A DNA stretch of 13,721 nucleotides from Kiritimatiellia bacterium (GTDB taxonomy: Bacteria; Verrucomicrobiota; Kiritimatiellia; RFP12; UBA1067): contig CAAGNL010000012.1 of assembly GCA_900771305.1 (NCBI GenBank), positions 1-13,721 of the forward strand, in the 5' to 3' direction. Below are positions 6,328-13,721 of the stretch, piece by piece (within the stretch, counting starts at the first letter, position 1; each line of letters opens with the position of its first letter). Position numbers and translations under genes: made by a program. The notes below the pieces were generated by a model, which was given only the letters and a program-made list of their open reading frames with translations, had not been told where the DNA came from and searched no databases.

Positions 6328-7917
6328 ATGAAGAAGCTGCTATTTGTCGGTGCCGCGCTGTTCGCGTGCGCCGTTTCCGCTGATTGGCACGCCGATATGA
6401 AGGCGATGTCGCCCGAGTACTGGGCCATCTGGACGCCCGAAGTCACCGCGAAGCTCAAGGCGGACATCGAGAAGTACCGCAAGGCGGATTTCGCCGATGC
6501 GGTCGGAGCCCCCGCCGGCGTGGAGGTCAAGGTCGAGCAGATCTCCCATGCCTTCTTCTTCGGTGCGCACATCTTCAACTACAACCAGCTTGGCAAGACC
6601 GAGTGGAACAACCGCTACAAGGAGCTCTACGGAACGCTCTTCAACTCCGCGACCGTGGCGTTCTACTGGAAGACGCTCGAGCCCTATCAGGGCCAGGTCC
6701 GCTTCCAGGAGGACTACCGTGACACGGAGGGGTTCTGGAATGCCTGCCCGCAGCCCAAGGAGCAGCCGCACTGGCGTCGGCCGGCCGTTGATCCCGTGAT
6801 CAACTTCCTGCGCTCGCGTGACATGCGCATCCACGGTCATCCGCTCTGCTGGGGCAACAACGCATGGATGACGCCCACCTGGATTTGGGACGAGTTCTGT
6901 CCACAGGCCGAGAAGGAGGCCCTTGAGGCCGCCTCGGGCGTGAAGTTGCCGCCGCATGACTGGCAGCAGCCGATGGGCGTGAAGGAGTTCGGGCGCGACG
7001 AAGGCTGGAAGAAGGGCGTGCAGTCGTGGACCGCGTGCTGGAGGCAGATCTTCGAGAAGCTCTCCGAAGACGAAGTCGCCAGACTCTGCCCAACCTACTT
7101 CGCGAAATTGAACGAATTCACGTTCAAGCGCGTCGAGCAGATCGCCCGGAAATATGGCACGCGCGTCCAGAGCTGGGACGTCTGCAACGAGTCCTCGCCC
7201 GACTTCCATGGTCAGTCCGTCACGGGCAAGCCATTCCAGAGGAGTCCGCGCTACGGCATCACGGCAGGAGATCTCTGCTACAACGCGTTCAAGACGGCGC
7301 AGGAGAACCTTCCCAAGACGGCGTGGCTCAACATCAACGACTACGCGATGGACGAGAACTACTTCAACCAGATCAAGGATCTGGAGAAGAACGGCGTGCG
7401 CATCGACGTGATCGGGTCGCAGATGCACCTCTTCAATCCGGCCGAGTCGGTGAACATCGCCGCAGGCAAGGGTCCCGCCCATCTGCGTCCGGAAGGAATC
7501 GCCGCGCGCTTCCAGCTGCTTTCGAAGGCGAACAAGCCGATCCATCTTTCCGAGATCACGATCACGGCGCCGGACAACTCGGCGCGCGGCCAGATGGTGC
7601 AGGCGATCATCCTGCGCAACCTCTACCGCGCGTGGTTCGCGGTCGAGAAGATGAACGGCATCACCTGGTGGAACGTCGTGGACGACTGCGGCGCACCGGG
7701 CGAGCCCTCGATCAGCGGACTCTTCACGCGCGACATGCGCCCGAAGACCGCCTACTTCGCGATGGACGACCTCATCAACAACGAGTGGAAGACGCGCATG
7801 ACCGTCAAGGCGGACGCCAATGGGCAGATCGCGTTCCGCGGGTTCCGCGGCCGCTATCGCCTGAGCTGGACGGACAAGTCCGGCAAGGCCGTCGAGAAGA
7901 TCGTCACCGTCAAGTAA
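6328..7917 (+). CDS. Exported GH10-like glycosidase, divergent
   Basis: 529 aa with signal peptide (1-18). AGGAG at 6318-6322 is the ribosome site. GH10 landmarks in order: FNSATVAFYWKTLEPYQG (105-122), RIHGHPLCWG (167-176, His171 and Trp175), WDVCNE (283-288, acid/base Glu288), SQMHL (364-368), HLSEITIT (406-413, nucleophile Glu409) and ITWWNVVDD (445-453). A small beta-rich tail covers about 490-529. The core is longer than compact xylanases because of an inserted segment near 185-260. The E-N-x-x-K subsite motif of classical xylanases reads T-V-x-x-Y here, so xylan should not be assumed as substrate. It sits between the isomerase homologue and trkA, 10 nt before the latter. Family membership and catalytic residues are secure; specificity is unknown. 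Confidence 0.88.
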   Translation: MKKLLFVGAALFACAVSADWHADMKAMSPEYWAIWTPEVTAKLKADIEKYRKADFADAVGAPAGVEVKVEQISHAFFFGAHIFNYNQLGKTEWNNRYKELYGTLFNSATVAFYWKTLEPYQGQVRFQEDYRDTEGFWNACPQPKEQPHWRRPAVDPVINFLRSRDMRIHGHPLCWGNNAWMTPTWIWDEFCPQAEKEALEAASGVKLPPHDWQQPMGVKEFGRDEGWKKGVQSWTACWRQIFEKLSEDEVARLCPTYFAKLNEFTFKRVEQIARKYGTRVQSWDVCNESSPDFHGQSVTGKPFQRSPRYGITAGDLCYNAFKTAQENLPKTAWLNINDYAMDENYFNQIKDLEKNGVRIDVIGSQMHLFNPAESVNIAAGKGPAHLRPEGIAARFQLLSKANKPIHLSEITITAPDNSARGQMVQAIILRNLYRAWFAVEKMNGITWWNVVDDCGAPGEPSISGLFTRDMRPKTAYFAMDDLINNEWKTRMTVKADANGQIAFRGFRGRYRLSWTDKSGKAVEKIVTVK

Positions 7918-7927
7918 TCGGTTTGAG

Positions 7928-9358
7928 ATGAAGACCATTGTCGTTGGCGCGGGGTTCACGGGCGTACAGTTGGCGCGCGCGCTGATCGTCGACGGGCATC
8001 GCGTGACGCTGATCGACCGTGATCCCGACCGCGTCCGCGACATCGGAAATCTGCTTGACTGCGAGGTCGTGCGGGCCCAGGGCAACAATCTCGACGCTCT
8101 GGAGAAGGCGGGAGTGGAGTCTGCGGATGCGCTGGTCGCGGTGACGGACAGTGACGAAGTCAACATGATCACGTGCGCGTTGGTGGACGCGGCCTACCCG
8201 CATGTGAAGAAGATCGCCCGCGTCCGCAACTACTCCTACTATGCCGTCACCGAGGATGCTGCGCGGAAGTACGCCGAGAAGTTTTCGGGGGACCGGCGTC
8301 CGCCCTTTGGCATTGACTGGATGGTCAATCCGGACGTCGAGGTGGCGAAGTCCATTTCGCGGTCCATGGTGCACGGTGCCGTGGGCGGAGTTCTGGAAGT
8401 CGGCATGGGCGTTGGAATCGTCTCGATTGAGGTGGGCGAGGGTTCTTGTCTGAACGAAATGCCGCTCAGGAACCTCGCCACGGCGCACTGGTGGCGTCAT
8501 CTTGTCGTCTACGTTGAGCGTGCGGGGGGCGCCGAACTGGCGGGGGGCGAGACGGTGCTTCACGCGGGTGACCGCATTGGCGTTCTCGCGAAGCTCTCTG
8601 AGATTTCCGTCGTCGCCAAGATCTGCGACGCGAAGATTGGTTCGACCTCCCGGTTGTTGCTGGTGGGGGCGGGGGACGTGGGTTCGCACGTCCTCGCGGG
8701 CGTGCGCGAGAAGAGCGACGGCTCGTTGATGAGCAGGTTCCTGGATGTCGCACGGGCGGCGAAGTCCTTCCTCACAGTCTCCGTGGTCGATGATTCCATT
8801 GATCGCTGCCGTGCTTTGACCGAGGATTTCCGCGACGTGAACGTCTTCTGCGGTGAGGTCACCGACGTCAATCTCGTTCGCGAGGAGAATCTGGGGCAGT
8901 ATGATCTCGCGCTGTCGGTCTCGGACAATTACGAACGCAATCTGATCACCGCGGCCTATCTCAAAACGTGCGGGGTCACCCGGGCGGTTGCGCTGACGGC
9001 GAATGCGGATGTTGCGGGCGTTGCGTCCAAGATGGGCATCGACGTCGTCGTGCCGATGCGCGACACCGTCGTGGACAGCATCATCAGTCATCTCCGTGGA
9101 CAGAACGTCAAGTCCGTCCACACAGTCTGCGGCGGAGCCTTTGAAATCGTCGAGTGCGTGGTGCCGCAGTCCTGCAAGGCGGTGGGGCGGAAGCTGCGCG
9201 ACCTGAAACTGCCGGGGAAGGCCCTGGTGCTGATGATCGATGGCCTGAACGATGGCGAGCGCGCACCCAACGGCGACACGGTCGTTCCCGCGGGGGCCAC
9301 CGTTGTGCTGATTGTCCCTTCCGGCGACCGGCGTGTCGTCCGGATGTTTGCGGATTGA
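7928..9358 (+). CDS. trkA: TrkA, potassium uptake regulatory subunit
   Basis: 476 aa, cytoplasmic, no signal peptide, close to the usual TrkA length. It has the duplicated RCK layout: a first Rossmann domain starting with IVVGAGFTG (4-12), with the acidic end of beta-2 at LIDRD, then a first TrkA-C domain (about 140-230). The second Rossmann domain starts with LLLVGAGDVG (243-252), followed by a second TrkA-C domain (about 393-474). TrkA binds NAD(H)/ATP and gates the TrkH pore. It is directly followed by trkH with 9 nt between, as expected for partners. The ribosome site is weak (TTTGAG before ATG), which suggests translation helped by coupling to the GH10 gene 10 nt upstream. Its position inside a glycan operon is odd. 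Confidence 0.93.
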   Translation: MKTIVVGAGFTGVQLARALIVDGHRVTLIDRDPDRVRDIGNLLDCEVVRAQGNNLDALEKAGVESADALVAVTDSDEVNMITCALVDAAYPHVKKIARVRNYSYYAVTEDAARKYAEKFSGDRRPPFGIDWMVNPDVEVAKSISRSMVHGAVGGVLEVGMGVGIVSIEVGEGSCLNEMPLRNLATAHWWRHLVVYVERAGGAELAGGETVLHAGDRIGVLAKLSEISVVAKICDAKIGSTSRLLLVGAGDVGSHVLAGVREKSDGSLMSRFLDVARAAKSFLTVSVVDDSIDRCRALTEDFRDVNVFCGEVTDVNLVREENLGQYDLALSVSDNYERNLITAAYLKTCGVTRAVALTANADVAGVASKMGIDVVVPMRDTVVDSIISHLRGQNVKSVHTVCGGAFEIVECVVPQSCKAVGRKLRDLKLPGKALVLMIDGLNDGERAPNGDTVVPAGATVVLIVPSGDRRVVRMFAD

Positions 9359-9367
9359 GGAGATTCG

Positions 9368-10828
9368 ATGCCGGCGGTTCTCATTCGGTCGATCGCAACC
9401 GTTCTCTTTGGGGTGGGGACATCGTTTCTGTTGCCGATTTTCGTGGCGTGGTGGCATGGCGAGCTTCGGCACATCCAGGATTTCGCCCTACCCCTGCTGG
9501 CCTGCTGGATCCTGGCCGTGCTGTTCTGGTTCCGCGGGCGCGGAAAAGGGGGGCTTGGTGGCGTCCAGAATGCCTTCGTCATCGTGGGTTGCGCCTGGGT
9601 CGCGATCAGCGTCTTTGGCGCCTTCCCGCTCTATAACTGCGGAGGCTTCCCATCGTTCGTCGATGCCCTGTTCGAAAGCGTGAGCGGGTTCACGACGACG
9701 GGCGCCTCGGTGCTTGGGGACGTTGAAAGTCTCCCCCGATGCATCAATTTCTGGAGATGCCAGACGCATTGGCTTGGTGGCATGGGCGTGATCGCCCTGG
9801 CCGTGGCCCTGATTCCGCTTCTCGGCGTCGGCGGGTACCGTCTCATCCAGGCCGAGACCAGCGGACCCGAGAAGGGGAAGCTGACGGCCCGTATCAGCAA
9901 TACGGCGAAGATTCTTTGGATGATCTATTTCGTGTTGACCGCGTCGCAGGCCGCCCTGCTCCATTGGTCCGGAATGGACTGGTTCGATGCCGTCTGCCAT
10001 GCCATGTCGACCTTGGGGACGGGGGGCTTCTCGACGCGGAATGCCAGTCTGTCGTCCTTCGCCAATCCCACGGCCGAGTGGATCTGCACGGTGTTCATGC
10101 TTGCGGCATCGGTGAACTTCGGGCTCTACTACCAGTTCCTCATCGGGAGGTGGTCCGAAGTCCGCGACAACACGGAGCTTCGGGGATTCGTCTTTGTCGT
10201 GGCCGCGGTGGTTCTGGGAGTGACGGCCCTCGAATGGACCCACTTCGGAACGTTGGCCACGGCATTCCGGCATTCGGCTTTTCAGGTGGCTTCGATTATC
10301 TCGACAACCGGCTTCATGTCCAACGACTATACGATGTGGAGACCCTCGTCCCAGCTGCTGATCCTGCTGCTGTTCTTCGTCGGGGGATGCTCGGGGTCGA
10401 CGGCCGGCGGCATCAAGGTGATTCGGTGGTCGGTCCTGGCCAAGGAACTGCGGAACCAGATCATGCACATGCTCCATCCGCACGGGGTCTTCACCCTCCG
10501 CATCAATGGCGTCCCCGGGAAGGGGGATGTCGTTTCCGTGATCGCCTCCTTCATCTTCGTCTACTTTGCGCTCGTCTTCGCCACGGCGTTCATCGGTACG
10601 CTCTGTGGACAGGATGTCTTCACGGCCTTCACCGCGTCGCTGAGCATGGTCGGCAACATCGGGCCGGCCTTTGGAAAGCTGGGACCTTCCGAGAATCTCG
10701 GCGCATTGCCGATGGCGCTGAAGCTCTGGTACTGTTTCGCGATGTTGGCGGGACGTCTTGAGGTCTATACGTTGCTGATTATGGTGGGACGATCGCTGAA
10801 TCGCGGATTTTCGAAAGTCACGGACTAG
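9368..10828 (+). CDS. trkH: TrkH/KtrB-type potassium transporter, pore subunit
   Basis: 486 aa integral inner-membrane protein with many hydrophobic segments. The four pore-loop filters of the Trk/Ktr/HKT family are present: SGFTTTGAS (106-113), STLGTGGFST (214-223), IISTTGFMS (310-318) and SMVGNIGPAFG (426-436), each with the filter glycine. GGCSGSTAGGIK (339-350) is the conserved stretch after the third pore loop. Length fits TrkH (about 480) rather than shorter KtrB. GGAG at 9359-9362, overlapping the end of the trkA stop, is the ribosome site. With TrkA it should form a gated K+ (or Na+-coupled K+) uptake system. Last gene of this operon; 56 nt without a strong terminator follow. Confidence 0.95.
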   Translation: MPAVLIRSIATVLFGVGTSFLLPIFVAWWHGELRHIQDFALPLLACWILAVLFWFRGRGKGGLGGVQNAFVIVGCAWVAISVFGAFPLYNCGGFPSFVDALFESVSGFTTTGASVLGDVESLPRCINFWRCQTHWLGGMGVIALAVALIPLLGVGGYRLIQAETSGPEKGKLTARISNTAKILWMIYFVLTASQAALLHWSGMDWFDAVCHAMSTLGTGGFSTRNASLSSFANPTAEWICTVFMLAASVNFGLYYQFLIGRWSEVRDNTELRGFVFVVAAVVLGVTALEWTHFGTLATAFRHSAFQVASIISTTGFMSNDYTMWRPSSQLLILLLFFVGGCSGSTAGGIKVIRWSVLAKELRNQIMHMLHPHGVFTLRINGVPGKGDVVSVIASFIFVYFALVFATAFIGTLCGQDVFTAFTASLSMVGNIGPAFGKLGPSENLGALPMALKLWYCFAMLAGRLEVYTLLIMVGRSLNRGFSKVTD

Positions 10829-10884
10829 AAGAGCGACACGATTCTTGTCTTCCGCTCATGGTCTAAAACAGAAAGGACAAAAAA

Positions 10885-11820
10885 ATGAAGATTACCGCAT
10901 TGTTTCCGATGATGATGACTGCGACCGCGATGGCCGGGTTGATTCAGATGCCTGAAACCTGCACGACGCCGGATGGCATGACGATCGATCCGCAGAACCG
11001 CCTCGTGATCGCCGCGCCGAACAACAGCCGCAAGCAGCCGGGTGCGATTTTCCGCCTTGATGCGCCTGGCGGCAAGCCGTACAAGTGGTTCGACGTGGCG
11101 CCGCTCGCGGCATCTGGCTACTCCCAGCCGATGGGCGTGTGCTTCGGTCCCGAGGGCGAGCTCTACGTGTGCGACTGCCAGAAGAAGGGTCTTGGCCGTC
11201 TGCTTCGCTACACGTTCAAGGATGACAAGGTCGCCTCCTGCGAGACGATCGCCGAGGGGCTCCACAACGCGAATGGCGTGAAGTACTGGAAGGGCCGCCT
11301 CTACCTTACGCAGGCATTCCTCTACGACATCGCGCGCGGTGACGGCGCGGCGACGAGCGGCATCTACATGTTCAACGCGACGGATCGCAACGTCCGTGTG
11401 GGCAACACGCCCGCCGACGCCCAGTGCATCTTCTGCGACGTGACGCGCAATCCGAAGATCAAGTGTGGACTGAACGGCGTCGCGATCGACTCGAAGGGTA
11501 ATCTCTACACGGGCAACTATGGCGACGGCCGTGTGTGGAAGCTCGCGTTGGGCGAGGACGGGCGCGTCGTGCGCGCGGTCGAGGTCGTCCACCAGGAGGC
11601 GGGTGTCGTGACGCCGGACGGGTTCTGCGTCGACAAGGACGACAACCTCTACATCGCCGACATGTTCGGCAACCAGTCTGTGAAGGTTTCTCCGTGCGGC
11701 GCGGTGACGGTGCTCAAGAAGGACTGCTTCGTGCGTCCGAGCGAGCCCTGCGTGTGGCGCGGCAATGTGTACATCGCGAACTACGGCGCGACGACGCTGG
11801 ACGAGTCTCCGCTCAAGTGA
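10885..11820 (+). CDS. Exported SMP-30/gluconolactonase-like beta-propeller
   Basis: 311 aa with a signal peptide (about 1-17, ending AMA-G). The body has propeller repeats typical of the SMP-30/gluconolactonase/LRE-like group: CTTPDGMTIDPQNRLVIA (26-43), PMGVCFGPEGELYVCD (82-97), NANGVKYWKGRLYLTQ (128-143), GLNGVAIDSKGNLYTGNYG (195-213) and TPDGFCVDKDDNLYIADM (243-260). Asn in NGV and Asp in PDG are the positions that usually coordinate the metal. A periplasmic sugar-lactone hydrolase is the obvious possibility, but NHL-type propellers without activity look similar. AAAGGA at 10872-10877 is the ribosome site. It heads the third gene group; no convincing promoter is visible in the 56-nt gap, so read-through from trkH is possible. 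Confidence 0.8.
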   Translation: MKITALFPMMMTATAMAGLIQMPETCTTPDGMTIDPQNRLVIAAPNNSRKQPGAIFRLDAPGGKPYKWFDVAPLAASGYSQPMGVCFGPEGELYVCDCQKKGLGRLLRYTFKDDKVASCETIAEGLHNANGVKYWKGRLYLTQAFLYDIARGDGAATSGIYMFNATDRNVRVGNTPADAQCIFCDVTRNPKIKCGLNGVAIDSKGNLYTGNYGDGRVWKLALGEDGRVVRAVEVVHQEAGVVTPDGFCVDKDDNLYIADMFGNQSVKVSPCGAVTVLKKDCFVRPSEPCVWRGNVYIANYGATTLDESPLK

Positions 11821-11830
11821 GGTCTTTGAG

Positions 11831-13630
11831 ATGAAGTCTGGAATCTGCTGCGCGTGGACGGTTCTGACCGCGCTTGCCGCCTCGGCGGCGACGATGACGG
11901 TTGAAATCACGACCGCCGAGGGTAAAACGGTGCGGACCACGCATCCGCTGGCGGTCAAAGACGGCACGGCGCGGTTCGTCTGGCCGCGCAGCCAGGTTCC
12001 CGCCGGAGCGAAGAACGTTGCGCTGAAGCCCGACTTCGCGATGGCGAAGACGGGCGAGGACGGTTACTGGGTGTTCCCCAACAACACGCTGGGACGCTTC
12101 ACCCAGACAGAGGGGCGCGTGCGTGAAGGGTGGCACGTGTCCATGCCGATGTATGGCATGAAGACGCCGCGCGGGACCTTCTGCGCGATCGCGACGGGAA
12201 TGCCGTATTCGCTTTCCCTCGTGGCGGAGGCGAAGAAGGGCGAATACTCCGTTTACGCGGCCTTCGATCGTCACATGGAAGATGTCTACGAGGACATCGC
12301 CGTCGAATACAGGTTTCTGGAAGGGGACGATGCCGACTATTCGGGCATCGCCCGCAGCTACCGCGACTATCAGCTGAAGCGCGGTGCGTGCCGTCCGATT
12401 TCCGCCCGTCTCAAGGAGCAGCCGCTCCTTGAATACGCCGTTCGTCATCCCGAGGTGCGCATTCGCCAGGCCTGGAAACCGGTGCCGAGCCCCGTGTTCG
12501 ACCAGGTCACGCGCAACGAGCCGCCGGTGAAGCCGGTCGTCACGTTCGACCGCGTGAAGGAGATTGTGGACGAGTGCCTGCGCCAGGGCGTTGACGGCGC
12601 CGAATTCTGCCTCGTGGGGTGGAATGTGGGTGGACACGACGGACGTTTCCCGCAGATCTTCCCCGTGGAACCGACGCTGGGCGGCGAGGAGAAGCTCAAG
12701 GAGTGCGTGAAGTACGCTCAGGAGAAGGGCTATCAGATTGTCGGACACTCCTCGTTCCGCGACTGCTATATGATTGCGGACACGTGGGACAGCGAGTACG
12801 TCGTGGAGAAGAATCCGGACGGCACGCTCAAGAAGGGGAAGACCAGCTGGGGTGGTGGTCGCCTCTATACGATGTGCCCCCAGCGCGCCTATGAGCGGTT
12901 CTGCCCGAAGCAGTGCGCCGAGATGGCGACCTTGGGCTTCAAGGGGCTCTTCTATGTGGACGTGACGACCAGCCGGTCCCTGTTTCCGTGCAATGATCCC
13001 CGGCATCGCCTCAACAATGGCCAGCGTGCCGTCTGGGAGGCGAACATCATGAACGAACTGCGCTCGACCTTCGGCGGAAGCGCGAGCGAGGGCGCCTTTG
13101 ACTTCTGCATCGGGTCCGTGGACTCCGCACTCACGGTTCAGTGGGTGAAGCCGTTCGATCCCCCCAAGAACAAGATGGTTGACGAATACATTCCCCTTTG
13201 GCAGCTCGTCTACCATGGCATCGTTGTTTCGACGCCGTTCCGCACGATGATCAACTGCACGGCGAATCCCGACAAGCGGTTCCTGTTAAAGCTGGCGGAG
13301 TTTGGGGGACGGCCGACGTACTACTGGCATTCCTGCTTCGTGACGGGGCGCCCGCCGTCAATGGGGACGGTCGACCTTGAGGCGACGACGGACGAGAAAA
13401 TGCGCCAGAGCGTGGCCTGGATGAAGCAGGGGTGCGACGAGTATGCGCGGCGCAGCGACCTCCAGTTCCAGTTCATGGAGCGGCATGAGGTGCTTTCGCC
13501 CGGTGTCGCCCGAATCACCTACGGCAATGGCGCGAAGATGCTGGTGAACTACACGGGGGCGGTGGTGGCGGTGGACGGCGTCGACGTTCCGTCGATGGAC
13601 TACGTGGTGATTCGCGGGAAGGGGAACTGA
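11831..13630 (+). CDS. Exported DUF5696 / GH129-like TIM-barrel protein, copy 2
   Basis: 599 aa with signal peptide (1-20). The start at 11831 was preferred to an in-frame ATG at 11765 because the latter lies inside the lactonase-like gene and the signal peptide begins at 11831. AGG (11820-11822), overlapping the preceding stop, serves as ribosome site. Alignable to copy 1 along its whole length: DGYWVFPNNTLGRF (77-90), RIRQAWKPVPSP (210-221), LVGWNVGGHDGRFPQ (261-275), LFYVDVTT (Asp377) and GGSASEGAFDF (Glu420). The Asp-Glu spacing is again exactly 43. PCNDPRH between them is also shared. Loops near 330-345 and 500-515 differ, so the two copies probably handle different linkages. Function as glycosidase is inferred from fold and residue spacing; no activity is proven. 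Confidence 0.75.
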   Translation: MKSGICCAWTVLTALAASAATMTVEITTAEGKTVRTTHPLAVKDGTARFVWPRSQVPAGAKNVALKPDFAMAKTGEDGYWVFPNNTLGRFTQTEGRVREGWHVSMPMYGMKTPRGTFCAIATGMPYSLSLVAEAKKGEYSVYAAFDRHMEDVYEDIAVEYRFLEGDDADYSGIARSYRDYQLKRGACRPISARLKEQPLLEYAVRHPEVRIRQAWKPVPSPVFDQVTRNEPPVKPVVTFDRVKEIVDECLRQGVDGAEFCLVGWNVGGHDGRFPQIFPVEPTLGGEEKLKECVKYAQEKGYQIVGHSSFRDCYMIADTWDSEYVVEKNPDGTLKKGKTSWGGGRLYTMCPQRAYERFCPKQCAEMATLGFKGLFYVDVTTSRSLFPCNDPRHRLNNGQRAVWEANIMNELRSTFGGSASEGAFDFCIGSVDSALTVQWVKPFDPPKNKMVDEYIPLWQLVYHGIVVSTPFRTMINCTANPDKRFLLKLAEFGGRPTYYWHSCFVTGRPPSMGTVDLEATTDEKMRQSVAWMKQGCDEYARRSDLQFQFMERHEVLSPGVARITYGNGAKMLVNYTGAVVAVDGVDVPSMDYVVIRGKGN

Positions 13631-13632
13631 CC

Positions 13633-13721
13633 ATGAAGCGGGGAGCATTCCTGGAACTGCTGGCCGGTCTCGGCTGTCTGCCGGGTCGCAGGGTCGTCGA
13701 GCATGTCTGGCAGGTCTTCAC
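13633..13721 (+). CDS. Unidentified protein, N-terminus only
   Basis: An ATG 2 nt after the copy-2 stop, with AAGGGG a few bases upstream, opens a frame that runs to the window edge (29 codons). The N-terminus is MKRGAFLELLAGLGCLPG: a basic start, short hydrophobic stretch and Gly/Cys, as in a signal or lipoprotein leader, though the lipobox is imperfect. Too little remains to name a family. The tight spacing makes it part of the same operon as the lactonase-like and DUF5696 genes. Confidence 0.6.
   Translation, partial: MKRGAFLELLAGLGCLPGRRVVEHVWQVF

Noticed and set aside
6340..8172. 610-codon open frame on the minus strand
   Set aside because: Antisense to GH10 and the start of trkA, both well supported by family motifs. 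No recognisable domain in the antisense product.
10831..10857. Hairpin GAGCGACA/TGTC-GCTC after trkH as a terminator
   Set aside because: Short, bulged stem with no following T-run; no good evidence that transcription ends here.
10829..10884. Promoter before the lactonase-like gene
   Set aside because: TTGTCT and TCTAAA resemble promoter boxes only weakly, unlike the clear -10 motifs elsewhere in the window.

Overview
The window looks like an accessory, carbohydrate-degrading region of a GC-rich Gram-negative bacterium. The mix of exported glycoside hydrolases, two DUF5696-type proteins and a Tat-exported phosphoesterase reminds me of the Kiritimatiellota/Lentisphaerota/Verrucomicrobiota group. 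That placement rests on gene content only and is an inference. There are ten protein genes: eight complete, one cut by the left edge and one cut by the right edge. There is also one probable small non-coding RNA. Every gene is on the + strand except the DUF3800 gene at the left edge.

Left region (1-984): a minus-strand DUF3800 gene (704 down to the edge) with clearly lower GC than its neighbours. It is preceded by a structured leader with two hairpins and a promoter at 805-833. Between it and the divergent first hydrolase lies a perfect 32-bp inverted repeat with a 4-base loop (859-926), then an extended -10 promoter (970-978) so close to the GH2 start codon that the mRNA is probably leaderless.

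First operon (985-5486): an exported GH2 glycosidase, an exported DUF5696/GH129-like TIM-barrel protein and a Tat-exported calcineurin-type metallophosphoesterase, separated by 1 and 13 nt.

Intergenic 5487-5778: a sigma70-type promoter (TTGATT-17 bp-TATACT) whose -35 box overlaps the phosphoesterase stop codon, then about 195 nt of structured non-coding sequence ending in a strong intrinsic terminator (14-bp stem plus seven T). A second promoter of the TTTTTGCTATAAT type follows and drives the next gene. This is the best candidate here for an undescribed element: an independent small RNA (6S-like topology is possible) or a switch-like leader.

Second operon (5779-10828): an RpiB/LacA-fold sugar isomerase that unexpectedly carries a signal peptide and lacks the family's phosphate-binding arginines, a divergent GH10 enzyme, and then TrkA and TrkH of a potassium uptake system.

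Third group (10885 to the edge): an exported SMP-30/gluconolactonase-like beta-propeller, a second DUF5696/GH129-like paralogue, and the first 29 codons of a further gene.

Taken together, most products act outside the cytoplasm on a glycan. The GH2, GH10 and two GH129-like proteins would release sugars, and the lactonase-like and isomerase-like proteins might convert free sugars in the periplasm. The substrate cannot be named from this window: there is no sulfatase, transporter or SusC/D pair in view.
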